Positions 11,730 through 21,845 of a stretch of DNA of 46,255 bases are shown here, in pieces (the first letter of the stretch is position 1; every line of letters begins with the position of its first letter). The DNA comes from Sulfurovum sp. enrichment culture clone C5. GTDB lineage: Bacteria; Campylobacterota; Campylobacteria; Campylobacterales; Sulfurovaceae. The position numbers and the translations under genes were made by a program. The DNA is taken from positions 1 to 46,255 of the forward strand of contig FAXN01000015.1 in assembly GCA_001493195.1 (NCBI GenBank), in the 5' to 3' direction. The notes beneath the pieces are model-generated. The model did no database searches and was not told the DNA's origin. It saw only the letters and a program-made list of their open reading frames with translations.

Positions 11730-13199
11730 ATGCAATCAAACGCTGCATTGGAATATGATTATACCGTAGCAAAATTGTTTACTTATACAACAATTTTGTT
11801 TGGAATCTTAGGTATGACTGTTGGTGTGCTTATAGCTGCACAATTGGCATTTCCAGAGTTAAACTATTTAATTGGCGAATATGGCACTTTTAGCAGATTA
11901 AGACCAATTCATACAGATACAGTTATCTTCGGATTTATGTTGAGTGGTATATGGGCATCATATTATTACTTATCACAAAGGGTACTAAAAGTATCAATGG
12001 CTGAATCAAAATTTTTGATGTTTATAGGTAAACTTCATTTTTGGTTATATTTTGTAGGAGCACTTGTAGCAGTAATTTCACTATTGCTTGGTATTAGTTC
12101 TTCAAAAGAATATGCTGAATTTGAATGGCCTATAGATATTGTTATTGTTTTGGTTTGGGTTTTATGGGGTGTTTCTATGTTTGGTCTTATAGGTATAAGA
12201 AGAGAAAAATCACTTTATATATCTATGTGGTATTTTGTAGCTACATTTTTAGGTGTTGCTATGCTTTATCTTTTCAATAATATGGCTATTCCTACATATT
12301 TTGCTAGTGGTGGAATCGGAAGTATTATGAATTCTGTTTCTATGTATTCTGGTACAAATGATGCTCTTGTTCAATGGTGGTATGGTCATAATGCTGTTGC
12401 ATTCGTGTTTACTGTTCCTATTATTGCAATGATTTATTACTTTTTACCAAAAGAATCAGGTCAAGCAATCTACTCATATAAACTTTCACTTCTTTCTTTT
12501 TGGGGATTAATGTTTGTTTATCTATGGGCAGGAAGCCATCACCTTATATATTCAACTGTTCCAGATTGGATGCAAACTATGGGTTCAATTTTCTCTATAA
12601 TTCTTATTTTACCTTCTTGGGGATCGGCTATTAATATGCTTCTTACAATGAAAGGTGAGTGGAATCAACTTACAGAAAACCCTATTATTAAATTATTGGT
12701 TCTTGCATCTACATTCTATATGCTTTCAACAATAGAAGGTCCGATTCAATCAATCAAATCAGTAAATGCAATTGCACACTTTACAGACTGGATTCCTGGT
12801 CATGTTCATGATGGTGTTCTTGGTTGGGTAGGATTTATGACGTTTGCAGGGTTGTTACATATGGCTCCAAGAATGTTCAAAAGAGAGATTTACTCTAAAA
12901 AACTTATTGAATTGCAATTTTGGCTTCAAACAACAGGTATCGTTCTTTACTTTACTTCTATGTGGATTGCTGGTATTACTCAAGGTATGATGTGGAGAGC
13001 GGTTGATGAATATGGTAATTTGATGTATAGCTTTATTGATACAGTTGCTGCTCTTCATCCTTATTGGGTTATTAGAACTTTAGCAGGTGTGTTATTCTTG
13101 TCTGGTGTATTTATTTTTGCATACAATATGATAAAAACAATAACATCTTCTAAAGAGTTGGCTCAAGAGCCTAAAAATCAGTCGCCTATGGCAGCGTAA
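11730..13199 (+). CDS. ccoN: cbb3-type cytochrome c oxidase subunit I
   Basis: Heme-copper oxidase core (WWYGHNAVAF, HHLIYSTVPDW, IPGHVHDGVLGW). Start MQSNAALEYDYT has upstream AAGGGGG. Confidence 0.96.
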   Translation: MQSNAALEYDYTVAKLFTYTTILFGILGMTVGVLIAAQLAFPELNYLIGEYGTFSRLRPIHTDTVIFGFMLSGIWASYYYLSQRVLKVSMAESKFLMFIGKLHFWLYFVGALVAVISLLLGISSSKEYAEFEWPIDIVIVLVWVLWGVSMFGLIGIRREKSLYISMWYFVATFLGVAMLYLFNNMAIPTYFASGGIGSIMNSVSMYSGTNDALVQWWYGHNAVAFVFTVPIIAMIYYFLPKESGQAIYSYKLSLLSFWGLMFVYLWAGSHHLIYSTVPDWMQTMGSIFSIILILPSWGSAINMLLTMKGEWNQLTENPIIKLLVLASTFYMLSTIEGPIQSIKSVNAIAHFTDWIPGHVHDGVLGWVGFMTFAGLLHMAPRMFKREIYSKKLIELQFWLQTTGIVLYFTSMWIAGITQGMMWRAVDEYGNLMYSFIDTVAALHPYWVIRTLAGVLFLSGVFIFAYNMIKTITSSKELAQEPKNQSPMAA

Positions 13200-13212
13200 G
13201 GAGGAGGTAAAG

Positions 13213-13878
13213 ATGTTTCATTGGTTAGAAAAAAATCCATTCTTTTTTGCAGTTGGAGTATTTGTTGTTATCGCATTTGCGGGACTTATAGAAATACTAC
13301 CAAACTTTGCAGAGGCTTCTCGTCCAGTAGTCAATTTAAAACCTTATACGGTTTTAGAGATGGCGGGAAAAAATATTTATAAAAACGAAAATTGTATTAC
13401 ATGTCATTCTCAATTGATTAGACCTTTTAAATCCGAAACAGATCGTTACGGACAAGTTTCTCTTTCAGGCGAATATGTATATGATAGACCGTTTTTGTGG
13501 GGTTCAAGAAGAATTGGCCCAGATTTGCATCGTGTAGGAAACTATCGTTCAACTGATTGGCATGAAAATCACATGTTAGATCCAAAATCAGTTGTTCCGC
13601 AATCAATTATGCCAGCATATCCATATATGTTTACAAAAACGACAGATATTGATACGGCTTATGCTGAAGCTTTGACAGTTAAAAAAGTATTTGCAACACC
13701 TTATGATGCTCCAAATGGAACAAAATTAGGAACTCTTGACGAAGGTCGTGCTGCAGCTCTTGAAGAAGCAAAAGCTATAGCAGCTGATATGAAAAATAAA
13801 GATGTTAAAGATGCGGTTGCTAGAGGCGAAATACCTCAAATAGTTGCACTAATTGCTTATTTAAACAGATTAAAATAA
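13213..13878 (+). CDS. ccoO: cbb3-type cytochrome c oxidase subunit II (monoheme)
   Basis: CITCHS heme site, RYGQVSLSGEYVYDRPFLWGSRRIGPDLHR. Confidence 0.96.
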   Translation: MFHWLEKNPFFFAVGVFVVIAFAGLIEILPNFAEASRPVVNLKPYTVLEMAGKNIYKNENCITCHSQLIRPFKSETDRYGQVSLSGEYVYDRPFLWGSRRIGPDLHRVGNYRSTDWHENHMLDPKSVVPQSIMPAYPYMFTKTTDIDTAYAEALTVKKVFATPYDAPNGTKLGTLDEGRAAALEEAKAIAADMKNKDVKDAVARGEIPQIVALIAYLNRLK

Positions 13879-13892
13879 GAAGAGCTGAAAGT

Positions 13893-14111
13893 ATGATAAG
13901 TCTTGTTGATGCTCAAGGATATGCCAAAATTATTATGACTGTCGTGTTAGTTATAATATTGTATGGGTATATTTTACATCTGTATAGAAGTGAAAAAAAG
14001 GGTGAGAGGGATTATGAAAAATATGGCAAAATGGCACTTGATGATGATATTACAAGTGTGCCAGTAGAAAAAAATCCTAATCTCCCTCAAAAAAAAGAAG
14101 GAGAGAAATAA
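13893..14111 (+). CDS. ccoQ: cbb3 oxidase CcoQ/FixQ-like small subunit
   Basis: 72 aa, one TM segment, between ccoO and ccoP. Confidence 0.8.
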   Translation: MISLVDAQGYAKIIMTVVLVIILYGYILHLYRSEKKGERDYEKYGKMALDDDITSVPVEKNPNLPQKKEGEK

Positions 14112-14112
14112 T

Positions 14113-15000
14113 ATGAATAGTTTAATGGTGAAAGCATTGGCTTTTTCGGCAACACTTATGATTGCTACCGTAGTAGTTGTTAAGTATATGAATGTTGATT
14201 TAAGCGATCCAGTCAATTACATTACAATATTAGGTGCTGCAGCAATTGCTTTTCTAACATTTGGTGTGGCAGCAAAATATATTAATCAGATGAAAACTGA
14301 TAAATCTACTGGCGAGCTTGCAAATGAGAGCTGGGACGGTATAGGTGAATATAAAAATGAGATGCCAGCAGGTTGGGCATACTCATTTTTAGGTACTATT
14401 ATTTGGGGAGTATGGTATTGGTTGTCAGGTTATCCTCTTAATGCATTTAGCCAAATAGGGCAATACAACGAAGAGATAAAAGCGTATAACATTAAATTTG
14501 AAGCAACACATGCTAATGCTGATGCAGCTACTTTGAGAGATATGGGCGAATCAGTATTTTTGGTACAATGTGCACCGTGTCATGGTGAAACTGGTGATGG
14601 TATGAGTGGGAAAGCTCATGACCTTACAAGTAGAATAGGCAAAGATCAAGTTTTGGATGTTATCAAAAATGGTTCAAATCAACTAGGGTTTGCTATGGGT
14701 GCTATGCCTCCAATGTTGGCTCAAGGTGCTGATGCAGAAGCAATCGCTACTTATGTAGCAGGCGGCATGCAAGGCACTGCTCCAGCAGCTTTTTCGGCTT
14801 GTGTAGCTTGTCATGGAGCTGATGGAAAAGGTAATAATGGAATGGCACCAAACCTTGCTACTTATGACGAAACTCTAGTTTCTAATGTTTTAGAGCATGG
14901 TAAGAAGGGTGCAATTGGAGCTATGCCTTCGTTTAATACAAGACTAACTCCAGTGCAAGAGAAAGCTTTGGCTACCTATATTCAAACTATAAAAGGATAA
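14113..15000 (+). CDS. ccoP: cbb3-type cytochrome c oxidase diheme subunit III
   Basis: Two CXXCH sites (CAPCHG, CVACHG) and N-terminal TM segments. Confidence 0.95.
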   Translation: MNSLMVKALAFSATLMIATVVVVKYMNVDLSDPVNYITILGAAAIAFLTFGVAAKYINQMKTDKSTGELANESWDGIGEYKNEMPAGWAYSFLGTIIWGVWYWLSGYPLNAFSQIGQYNEEIKAYNIKFEATHANADAATLRDMGESVFLVQCAPCHGETGDGMSGKAHDLTSRIGKDQVLDVIKNGSNQLGFAMGAMPPMLAQGADAEAIATYVAGGMQGTAPAAFSACVACHGADGKGNNGMAPNLATYDETLVSNVLEHGKKGAIGAMPSFNTRLTPVQEKALATYIQTIKG

Positions 15001-15004
15001 TGAT

Positions 15005-15235
15005 ATGTCAGAAAATACAAAAAGAGGCGTTTTTAGCCTCGATGGCGTTACCGGCATGTTGATTGCAACTGTATTGTTACTTTCTATATTGGCAGGTTTG
15101 ACTATGTGGGGGATTATGGTGCAACAAAAAAGTGCATCTAATTATTATGATCCAGCTCCAATAGTTGGTAATTTAGATAACGTTCAAATGAATAGCAAAA
15201 ATAATGCACAACATGCATTTGTTGATGCAAAATAA
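15005..15235 (+). CDS. DUF4006 family small membrane protein
   Basis: 76 aa, one TM; position after ccoP and sequence resemble DUF4006. Confidence 0.7.
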   Translation: MSENTKRGVFSLDGVTGMLIATVLLLSILAGLTMWGIMVQQKSASNYYDPAPIVGNLDNVQMNSKNNAQHAFVDAK

Positions 15236-15244
15236 GGGGTAATT

Positions 15245-15346
15245 ATGATAAAAATTATGGATAAAATATTAACAATTGGATTAATTATTACCGCTCTTAT
15301 TACTTTATGGTCGGTACTTACTCCGAACCATTTATATATAGGATAA
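15245..15346 (+). CDS. 33-aa single-TM membrane peptide (absent from the supplied ORF track)
   Basis: MIKIMDKILTIGLIITALITLWSVLTPNHLYIG*; AAGGGG 5 nt upstream of ATG; fits exactly between flanking operon genes. Confidence 0.65.
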   Translation: MIKIMDKILTIGLIITALITLWSVLTPNHLYIG

Positions 15347-15349
15347 AAT

Positions 15350-15958
15350 ATGCTAAAAACAATCACAAGGGCAACCTTGTTGCTTGTTTTAGTTTCTTCA
15401 AACTCACTCTTTGCATCACCATTTATTAAAGATGAATTGTTAAAACCTCAAGCAAAAGAACTTATTGTTAAAATGGCTGGGGAACTAGAAGAAAAAACAG
15501 GTATACATGGTTATGTTATAGCAACCAATGATGAAATGCCTAAAGGCATGAATATGGTTACATATGTAAAGCAATTTGAAGGAAATATAAGTAAGCCATA
15601 TGTTATATATATATTTGCTCCTAAAAGCTTAAGAGTAGGTGTCATTGCATCTTCATCAGATATAGAAAAGCTTTATGATTCAAACGATGTAAAAGATGAA
15701 TCAATAAATGTAGTAAGAGATGAATATGATGGTAATAAAGTTGAAGATAAGTATAATATTGCTATTATTCAATCCTTTTCAGAACTAGTTGACCAGATAG
15801 GAAAGTCAAAAAATATTGAAATGACAACGGTTATACCCAACGATACACATTTTGTGATTAATATTATAAGAGTTTTTTTGTATATCGGTTCTATTTTTGT
15901 TGTATGGGTCTTTTTGATTAAACCTTTTATAGATAGGATAAGAAATGGAAGAAAATAA
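15350..15958 (+). CDS. Secreted/membrane protein with TPM-like domain and C-terminal TM
   Basis: N-terminal signal peptide, ~120-aa soluble domain, C-terminal TM (VINIIRVFLYIGSIFVVWVFLIKPFI). Confidence 0.55.
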   Translation: MLKTITRATLLLVLVSSNSLFASPFIKDELLKPQAKELIVKMAGELEEKTGIHGYVIATNDEMPKGMNMVTYVKQFEGNISKPYVIYIFAPKSLRVGVIASSSDIEKLYDSNDVKDESINVVRDEYDGNKVEDKYNIAIIQSFSELVDQIGKSKNIEMTTVIPNDTHFVINIIRVFLYIGSIFVVWVFLIKPFIDRIRNGRK

Positions 15959-16487
15959 ACAAACATATTGGCCTCACATGATAGTAGGTTTTCTTTTTTT
16001 AGGACTAGGCTTGGGATTTTGGACAATTAAGTCTGCCTCATCTATGCCAGTAGAAAAAGAAAATGATTATATGATGAGTTATCAAGATGTTGATACAAAT
16101 ATAAATGAGATAGTAAAAAAACAAGAACTTTTTAGACAAAATTATGAGATTAAAATTTTAAATACAAAAACTATTAAACTTGAAGAAAATAAAAATAGCA
16201 GAAGAAACTTTTTAAATCCAGTAGAGATTCAAAAAGGTGAAAATAAATTTACTTACAGCGTTGTTGATAAAAATGGACAGATTGTAAAAAATGCAGATGT
16301 ATCATTTATGCTTACACGCCCACATACAGATGCAGATGATCAAAGAATTAATAAAATAAATTTTGTAAATAACTCTTATCAAACACCAAATATAAAAATT
16401 ACTAAACCGGGCAGATATATGTTGGTTACAAGAGTAAAAATTGGCGAAACAGTAGGCTTTTTGGAAACACCAGCTTATTTGCAATAG
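15945..16487 (+). CDS. FixH/CcoH family protein
   Basis: One N-terminal TM, then a periplasmic beta-type domain; in cbb3 operon; overlaps previous CDS by 14 nt. Confidence 0.7.
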   Translation: MEENKQTYWPHMIVGFLFLGLGLGFWTIKSASSMPVEKENDYMMSYQDVDTNINEIVKKQELFRQNYEIKILNTKTIKLEENKNSRRNFLNPVEIQKGENKFTYSVVDKNGQIVKNADVSFMLTRPHTDADDQRINKINFVNNSYQTPNIKITKPGRYMLVTRVKIGETVGFLETPAYLQ

Positions 16488-16510
16488 TGTTTTTATCTGT
16501 TTAGGTGTAG

Positions 16511-16620
16511 GTCATTGCGAACGAATGTGAAGCAATCTATACTTTAAACCGTGGACTGCCACGCTTATGCTCGCAGTGACGGCTATTTGCTAATGTGATG
16601 TGAAACAAGTTCAGGATGAC
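16511..16620. repeat. Degenerate dispersed intergenic palindromic repeat plus adjacent GAAACAAGTTCAGGATGAC module
   Basis: Imperfect arms GTCATTGCGAACGAATGTGAAGCAATCT and GGACTGCCACGCTTATGCTCGCAGTGAC, then GATGTGAAACAAGTTCAGGATGAC. Confidence 0.6.
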
Positions 16621-16679
16621 CCCACTCACACTCACACTCATACCTCCACTTATAATTACTAATATGTTATACTTACTTT

Positions 16680-19040
16680 ATGACAAAACAACAAAATATC
16701 CTAAAAGTTTATCCAACATCAAGAGCCATTAGAGAGGCAATCAAGAGCTACCAAGGCAACAATATGTTTTTGCCAAATTTGATGCGTATAGATGATTTTG
16801 AATCTCGCATTGTTATATCGGAAAACTTAGTTAGTGTAGATAGTTTTGAGAGAATTTTTTTGCTTAGAGAAGTGATTCGTGATACTAAATTTTCTAAATT
16901 AAAATACAATCTTGACTTGGTGCATTTTTTTACACAAAGCGATGCGATTTTTAAATTTTTTGAAGAGTTATCACTAGAGGGCGTAGGTTTTGAGAATCTT
17001 AGATATTCTGATGCTTATGGAGAGTTTGAAGAGCATATAGAGATTTTAGAAAATCTGTTTTTAGATTATCAAGCACTATTAAAAAGTCGTGGTTTGAGCG
17101 ATAAATCTTTGTTGCCGCAAAATTATACGCTTAATAATGGATTTATAAGTTATTTCGATGTTATTGAAGTTTTTATTGAGGGTTATTTTAGTAACTTTGA
17201 ATTTGAACTGATGGATGGAGTTTCAAAAGTTACAAATCTTATTTTGCACTTTCAAACAAGTAAATTTACAAAAAAAATGCAAGATAGATTTAGATTATTT
17301 GGTTTAGATTTGGATGATGAGTTTGATTTTAAAATTGATTTTACAAATAAAAAAATTTTATCTCAAGAGAAAATATCAACACAAACAAATATCAAAGTAA
17401 TTTCGACAAAAGAGAGATTTGAACAAATCGGTATTGCTTTTATGGAAATTCAAAAAATGGTTGATAGTGGTATACAGGCAGATAAAATAGCTCTTATCAC
17501 GCCAGATGAGAGTATCAAAGATGTATTAGATGTATTTGATAAACACAATAATTTAAATTTTGCTATGGGGTTTGATTATAAAAATCAAAAAACATATAAA
17601 ATTCTTGAGGCTTTGGAGCAATTTTGGAAAACATTAGATGTCAAAGATTATCAAAGAGTTTTATCGTATGGACTAAGTTTAAAAATTGATTTTGACTTTG
17701 AAAAAAATGTCAGTTGCCAAGATTTTTTTGTTTTTTTAAATGAGTTAAAACTCCTTGAAACTCCTTTGGATGAAAACTCTCAAGTGTTATCAAATCACAA
17801 TGCAGAGGTGCAACAGAAGTATTTTCATATATCAATGGTGTTTAAAGAATATAACTTAAGTTATAGAGAGTGGCTTCACCTTTGGCTAAATGTATTATCA
17901 GATGTCACAGTAGATGATATTGGCGGAGGGAAAATCACAGTAATTGGTACGCTAGAGAGTAGAAGTATCGTTTATGATGGGGTTGTGATAATTGATTTTA
18001 ATGAGGGCATTATCCCATCTTTACCAAGTAAAGATAATTTTTTAAATTCAAGTGTGAGAGAATTCGCGAAGCTTCCTACAAAAAGCGATAGGGAAGCATT
18101 GCAAAAACAGTTATATAAACGAGTAATACAAAGATCTAAAAACTCTATTATTATATATTCTACAGGCGATGAAAAATTACCATCAAAATTTATCTATGAA
18201 TTGGGATTGAAAGATATTTCTCAAGTAAGTCCATCTTATAAGTTGTATTATGAAAAAGATTTTTTAGAATCTGTTGCTGATGACATGGAGATTGTCTTTG
18301 ATCCTTTTGGTGTTTTATGGTCATCAACTAGACTCAAAATATTTCTTGAGTGCAAGAGAAGGTATTATTATAGATATATAAAAAATATCGAGCAAAAACA
18401 GACACAAGAAGAAAATGAGGGGAGCTTTATACATAAGTTATTGGAAAAAGTTTTTGAAAATGAGAAATTTTTCGAGAAAAGTGAAAATTTATCAAAAAAA
18501 ATTTCTAATGTTTTAGAAACCATGATTGATAATACCCCTTATGGCTTATATCAAAAGCTTTTATATTCTCAAATGCTTATCGATTTTGTCCAAAAGCAAA
18601 TTTTACATTTTAAAGCTGGATGGAGAGTTGTCGAAGTAGAAAAAACCATCAGAGGCACTATATCTGGATTGGAATTTCAAGGTAGATGCGATCGTGTAGA
18701 TCAAGACAATACAGGTACTTTTGTTATAGACTATAAAACGGGAAAATCAAATAAAGAAAATAAAAGTAAAAATCTCCAAACGCAAAAAGATTTTCAGATG
18801 AATATCTATAAAGAGATGTTGAGTAAGCAGTATAAAAATTTAAATCTCGCATTTGTAAAAGTATTTGATGGTGGAGTATTTGAAGAGGTTAAGAGTTTTG
18901 AAGAAAAAGATCAACTGTTTTTTGAAGTTATAGAAGAACTTAAAAAAACAAAAACATTTATAAATTCTAAATGTGAAGATTTGAAAACTTGTGAATATTG
19001 TGAATTTGCACTTATGTGTCAAAGAGGAGAGTATATATGA
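16680..19040 (+). CDS. addB: AddB-like subunit with PD-(D/E)XK nuclease domain and probable Fe-S cysteines
   Basis: RCDRVDQDNTGTFVIDYKTGK nuclease motif; C-terminal CEDLKTCEYCEFALMC; stop overlaps addA start. Confidence 0.8.
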   Translation: MTKQQNILKVYPTSRAIREAIKSYQGNNMFLPNLMRIDDFESRIVISENLVSVDSFERIFLLREVIRDTKFSKLKYNLDLVHFFTQSDAIFKFFEELSLEGVGFENLRYSDAYGEFEEHIEILENLFLDYQALLKSRGLSDKSLLPQNYTLNNGFISYFDVIEVFIEGYFSNFEFELMDGVSKVTNLILHFQTSKFTKKMQDRFRLFGLDLDDEFDFKIDFTNKKILSQEKISTQTNIKVISTKERFEQIGIAFMEIQKMVDSGIQADKIALITPDESIKDVLDVFDKHNNLNFAMGFDYKNQKTYKILEALEQFWKTLDVKDYQRVLSYGLSLKIDFDFEKNVSCQDFFVFLNELKLLETPLDENSQVLSNHNAEVQQKYFHISMVFKEYNLSYREWLHLWLNVLSDVTVDDIGGGKITVIGTLESRSIVYDGVVIIDFNEGIIPSLPSKDNFLNSSVREFAKLPTKSDREALQKQLYKRVIQRSKNSIIIYSTGDEKLPSKFIYELGLKDISQVSPSYKLYYEKDFLESVADDMEIVFDPFGVLWSSTRLKIFLECKRRYYYRYIKNIEQKQTQEENEGSFIHKLLEKVFENEKFFEKSENLSKKISNVLETMIDNTPYGLYQKLLYSQMLIDFVQKQILHFKAGWRVVEVEKTIRGTISGLEFQGRCDRVDQDNTGTFVIDYKTGKSNKENKSKNLQTQKDFQMNIYKEMLSKQYKNLNLAFVKVFDGGVFEEVKSFEEKDQLFFEVIEELKKTKTFINSKCEDLKTCEYCEFALMCQRGEYI

Positions 19041-21775
19041 GTTTTCAACCTCTCTTTGGATATTTGGCAAGTGCTGGAAGCGGGAAAACATTTGCACTTA
19101 GCGTAAGATATGTTTCACTTCTTTTTATGGGTGAGTTACCAAATAATATACTCGCAGTTACTTTTACAAATAAAGCAGCAAGCGAGATGAGAGAAAGGAT
19201 ACTTGGGTATCTTTTGGATTTTAAAGAGCCAAAAAATAGTGATTTTGTAAAAAAAGTATCCGAAGTTACTGGGTTTTCAATAGATATGCTTTTTGAAAAG
19301 CATAATGATGTTTTGGAAGTTTTTTTAAACAATACAAACTATATATCAACATTGGATAGTTTTTTTGGTTCTATTTTTCGCTCATCTTCTCTTGAAATTG
19401 GTGTTGATCCCGATTTTGAAACGGTAAACGAAAAAGATACTTCAAGAGTTGATATGTTATTTCTTGACGAGTTGTATAAAATAGGACTTTTAAGCTCGCT
19501 AGTTGGCTTATCTATCGCATTAGATAGCACAAAGCTATCAAGTATTACATCAAGACTAAAATCTCTTTATGACATCAATCCGCTATTGTTAGATACAACT
19601 CATCTAGAGCATGATACATCTGAGATTATTGCAAAGATAAATAACACAGTTTTGGATATTAAAAAAGAGCTTGTAAATTCAGGAGCAAACCCAAGAGAGA
19701 TAAATCTTTTTGATTTTCACAAAATAGATGAGCTAATCTCAAAAAAAATATTTGAAAAAGAAAATATTATAGAACACTCATGGTTTAAAAAGGTAATATC
19801 TAAAAATATAGAGATTGAAAATTATTTTCAAGAGTTAAAAAAGCTTATTGCGCAATATATCTATATGAATGAAAGTAATTTCTTATTTAAATTATTTGAG
19901 ATTTTTGATAGTTTTAAAAATGCAATCTTGAGTGATTTGAAAAAAAATTTAATTTTTGGGTTTGATGATATTACACAATTTACATACAAGCTTTTATATG
20001 AGCATATAAGTAGGGATTTTTTGTATTTTAAACTTGATACAAAGTTCAAACACATTTTGATAGATGAATTTCAAGATACTTCTATATTGCAATCTTTGCT
20101 TCTAGCTCCAATGATTGAAGAAATAACATCTGGCAAGGGAGTACATGAGTTTAAATCACTCTTCTTGGTTGGTGATACAAAACAATCTCTTTATCGTTTT
20201 AGAGGCGGGGAGGAAGATGTATTTGGTATGGTTTGCAATAAGTATGGCATCGAAATAGAAAATATGAATATAAACTATAGAAGTGACAAACATATTGTTG
20301 AGCAAGTCAATAAGTGGTTTTTTGGGAAGATGAATGATTATGTAGAGCAAAATAGTCAATCAAATAACAGTGGATATGTGAGAGTTGTTAGTGTTGCCAG
20401 TGATGAGATTATCAATAAAGCCGTAGCACAGGCCAAGGATTTATTCCGTAACGGTATCCCATTGAGCGATCTTGCATTTTTAGTTAATACGAATGATGAT
20501 GGAGTAAAACTTCAAGAAGTTTGCTCGGAACATCATATAGATACTATTTTAGATACATCAAGCTCTATCAAATTTATACCATATATAGCATCACTTGTAA
20601 ATGCTATGGAGTATTTATATAAGGGTGAAGTTATAGATATATATCCTATTTTGGAATTTAGTCAAAAAAGTTTAAATGAGATTGATTTTTCGTGGTTTAA
20701 CAGGTTTCTTACCCCATCAGAAATTATACACAGACTTATAGAGGAGTTTGGTTATCAAGATATAAATTGTTTAAAATTGTTAGAATTTGCTTCAAAATAT
20801 AAAGATATAGATATTTTTATCGATGAGTTTAAAAGAAGTAAGATATCCATTGCAAATAGTGAGCAAAATGGTGCCAAGATCATGACAATCCACGGTTCTA
20901 AAGGTTTAGAATCTGATCATGTGATAGTCCTTGATAAAATAAAACAAGATTCCAGCGACAGAAGCCAGTTTATTTATGATTATAATAAAGATCTATTTAT
21001 TGAAAAAATATATTATAAAAAGCCAAGTTCGAGAGAAAATTTTGATAGCAAATTTAAAATTGTAAAAGCGAAAGAAAGCGAAAAGCAAAAAAAAGATAGA
21101 CTAAATTTGCTATATGTTTCACTTACAAGAGCGAAGAAAGGGTTGACTGTTATAAAAAAAGATGAAAAATCCATATTTGATGTGATTGGAATGTTGCCAA
21201 TTGCTCTTGGCGATATTATGGCTGAAAATATCAAGAAAGATAATACATCATCAAAAAATATAGAATTCTTAGAAATTACAAATTATGGGTTGCAACCACA
21301 AATTCCAAAAGAAGATACCACGTCAATTTCACTAAAAGCACAAGCATTTGGTGTCGCATTGCATTATGCATTAGAAATGTTAGATTCTTTCAAATATGAT
21401 TCTTTTAATTTCGCCTTATCAAATACTAGACACAGATACGAAAGACTTTTAGGCAATAAAGCGATAGAAGAGATAGAAAAAAGAATCAAAGCTCTTATAG
21501 ATGATGATAAATTTCAAAAACTTTGTTTGGGTGCTATCATAAAAAAAGAGGTAACATTTTGTTTTGATGGTGAAATAAAACGCATTGACTTGATGTTGGA
21601 GTGGGAAGATAAGATAGTTATAGTTGATTATAAAAGTTCAAAAAATGATCAGGATAAACATATATCACAAGTTGATTATTATCAAAAAGCCACTACCAAA
21701 ATAAGTTCAAAGCCAACTTTTGGCAAAATCGTTTATCTTTTAGAGGATAAAATAGAGATACTTTCCTTAAATTAA
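19037..21775 (+). CDS. addA: AddA-like UvrD/RecB-family helicase-nuclease
   Basis: ASAGSGKTFAL Walker A, LIDEFQDTS, GDTKQSLYRFRGG, LYVSLTRAKKG, RIDLMLEWEDKIVIVDYKSSK. Start at ATGA overlap. Confidence 0.88.
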   Translation: MSFQPLFGYLASAGSGKTFALSVRYVSLLFMGELPNNILAVTFTNKAASEMRERILGYLLDFKEPKNSDFVKKVSEVTGFSIDMLFEKHNDVLEVFLNNTNYISTLDSFFGSIFRSSSLEIGVDPDFETVNEKDTSRVDMLFLDELYKIGLLSSLVGLSIALDSTKLSSITSRLKSLYDINPLLLDTTHLEHDTSEIIAKINNTVLDIKKELVNSGANPREINLFDFHKIDELISKKIFEKENIIEHSWFKKVISKNIEIENYFQELKKLIAQYIYMNESNFLFKLFEIFDSFKNAILSDLKKNLIFGFDDITQFTYKLLYEHISRDFLYFKLDTKFKHILIDEFQDTSILQSLLLAPMIEEITSGKGVHEFKSLFLVGDTKQSLYRFRGGEEDVFGMVCNKYGIEIENMNINYRSDKHIVEQVNKWFFGKMNDYVEQNSQSNNSGYVRVVSVASDEIINKAVAQAKDLFRNGIPLSDLAFLVNTNDDGVKLQEVCSEHHIDTILDTSSSIKFIPYIASLVNAMEYLYKGEVIDIYPILEFSQKSLNEIDFSWFNRFLTPSEIIHRLIEEFGYQDINCLKLLEFASKYKDIDIFIDEFKRSKISIANSEQNGAKIMTIHGSKGLESDHVIVLDKIKQDSSDRSQFIYDYNKDLFIEKIYYKKPSSRENFDSKFKIVKAKESEKQKKDRLNLLYVSLTRAKKGLTVIKKDEKSIFDVIGMLPIALGDIMAENIKKDNTSSKNIEFLEITNYGLQPQIPKEDTTSISLKAQAFGVALHYALEMLDSFKYDSFNFALSNTRHRYERLLGNKAIEEIEKRIKALIDDDKFQKLCLGAIIKKEVTFCFDGEIKRIDLMLEWEDKIVIVDYKSSKNDQDKHISQVDYYQKATTKISSKPTFGKIVYLLEDKIEILSLN

Positions 21776-21845
21776 ACTAAATTTCAATAAATTTTAAGTT
21801 TAAATAGATACAATTCCCCCACAAAATAAAATAAGGAAAAACATC

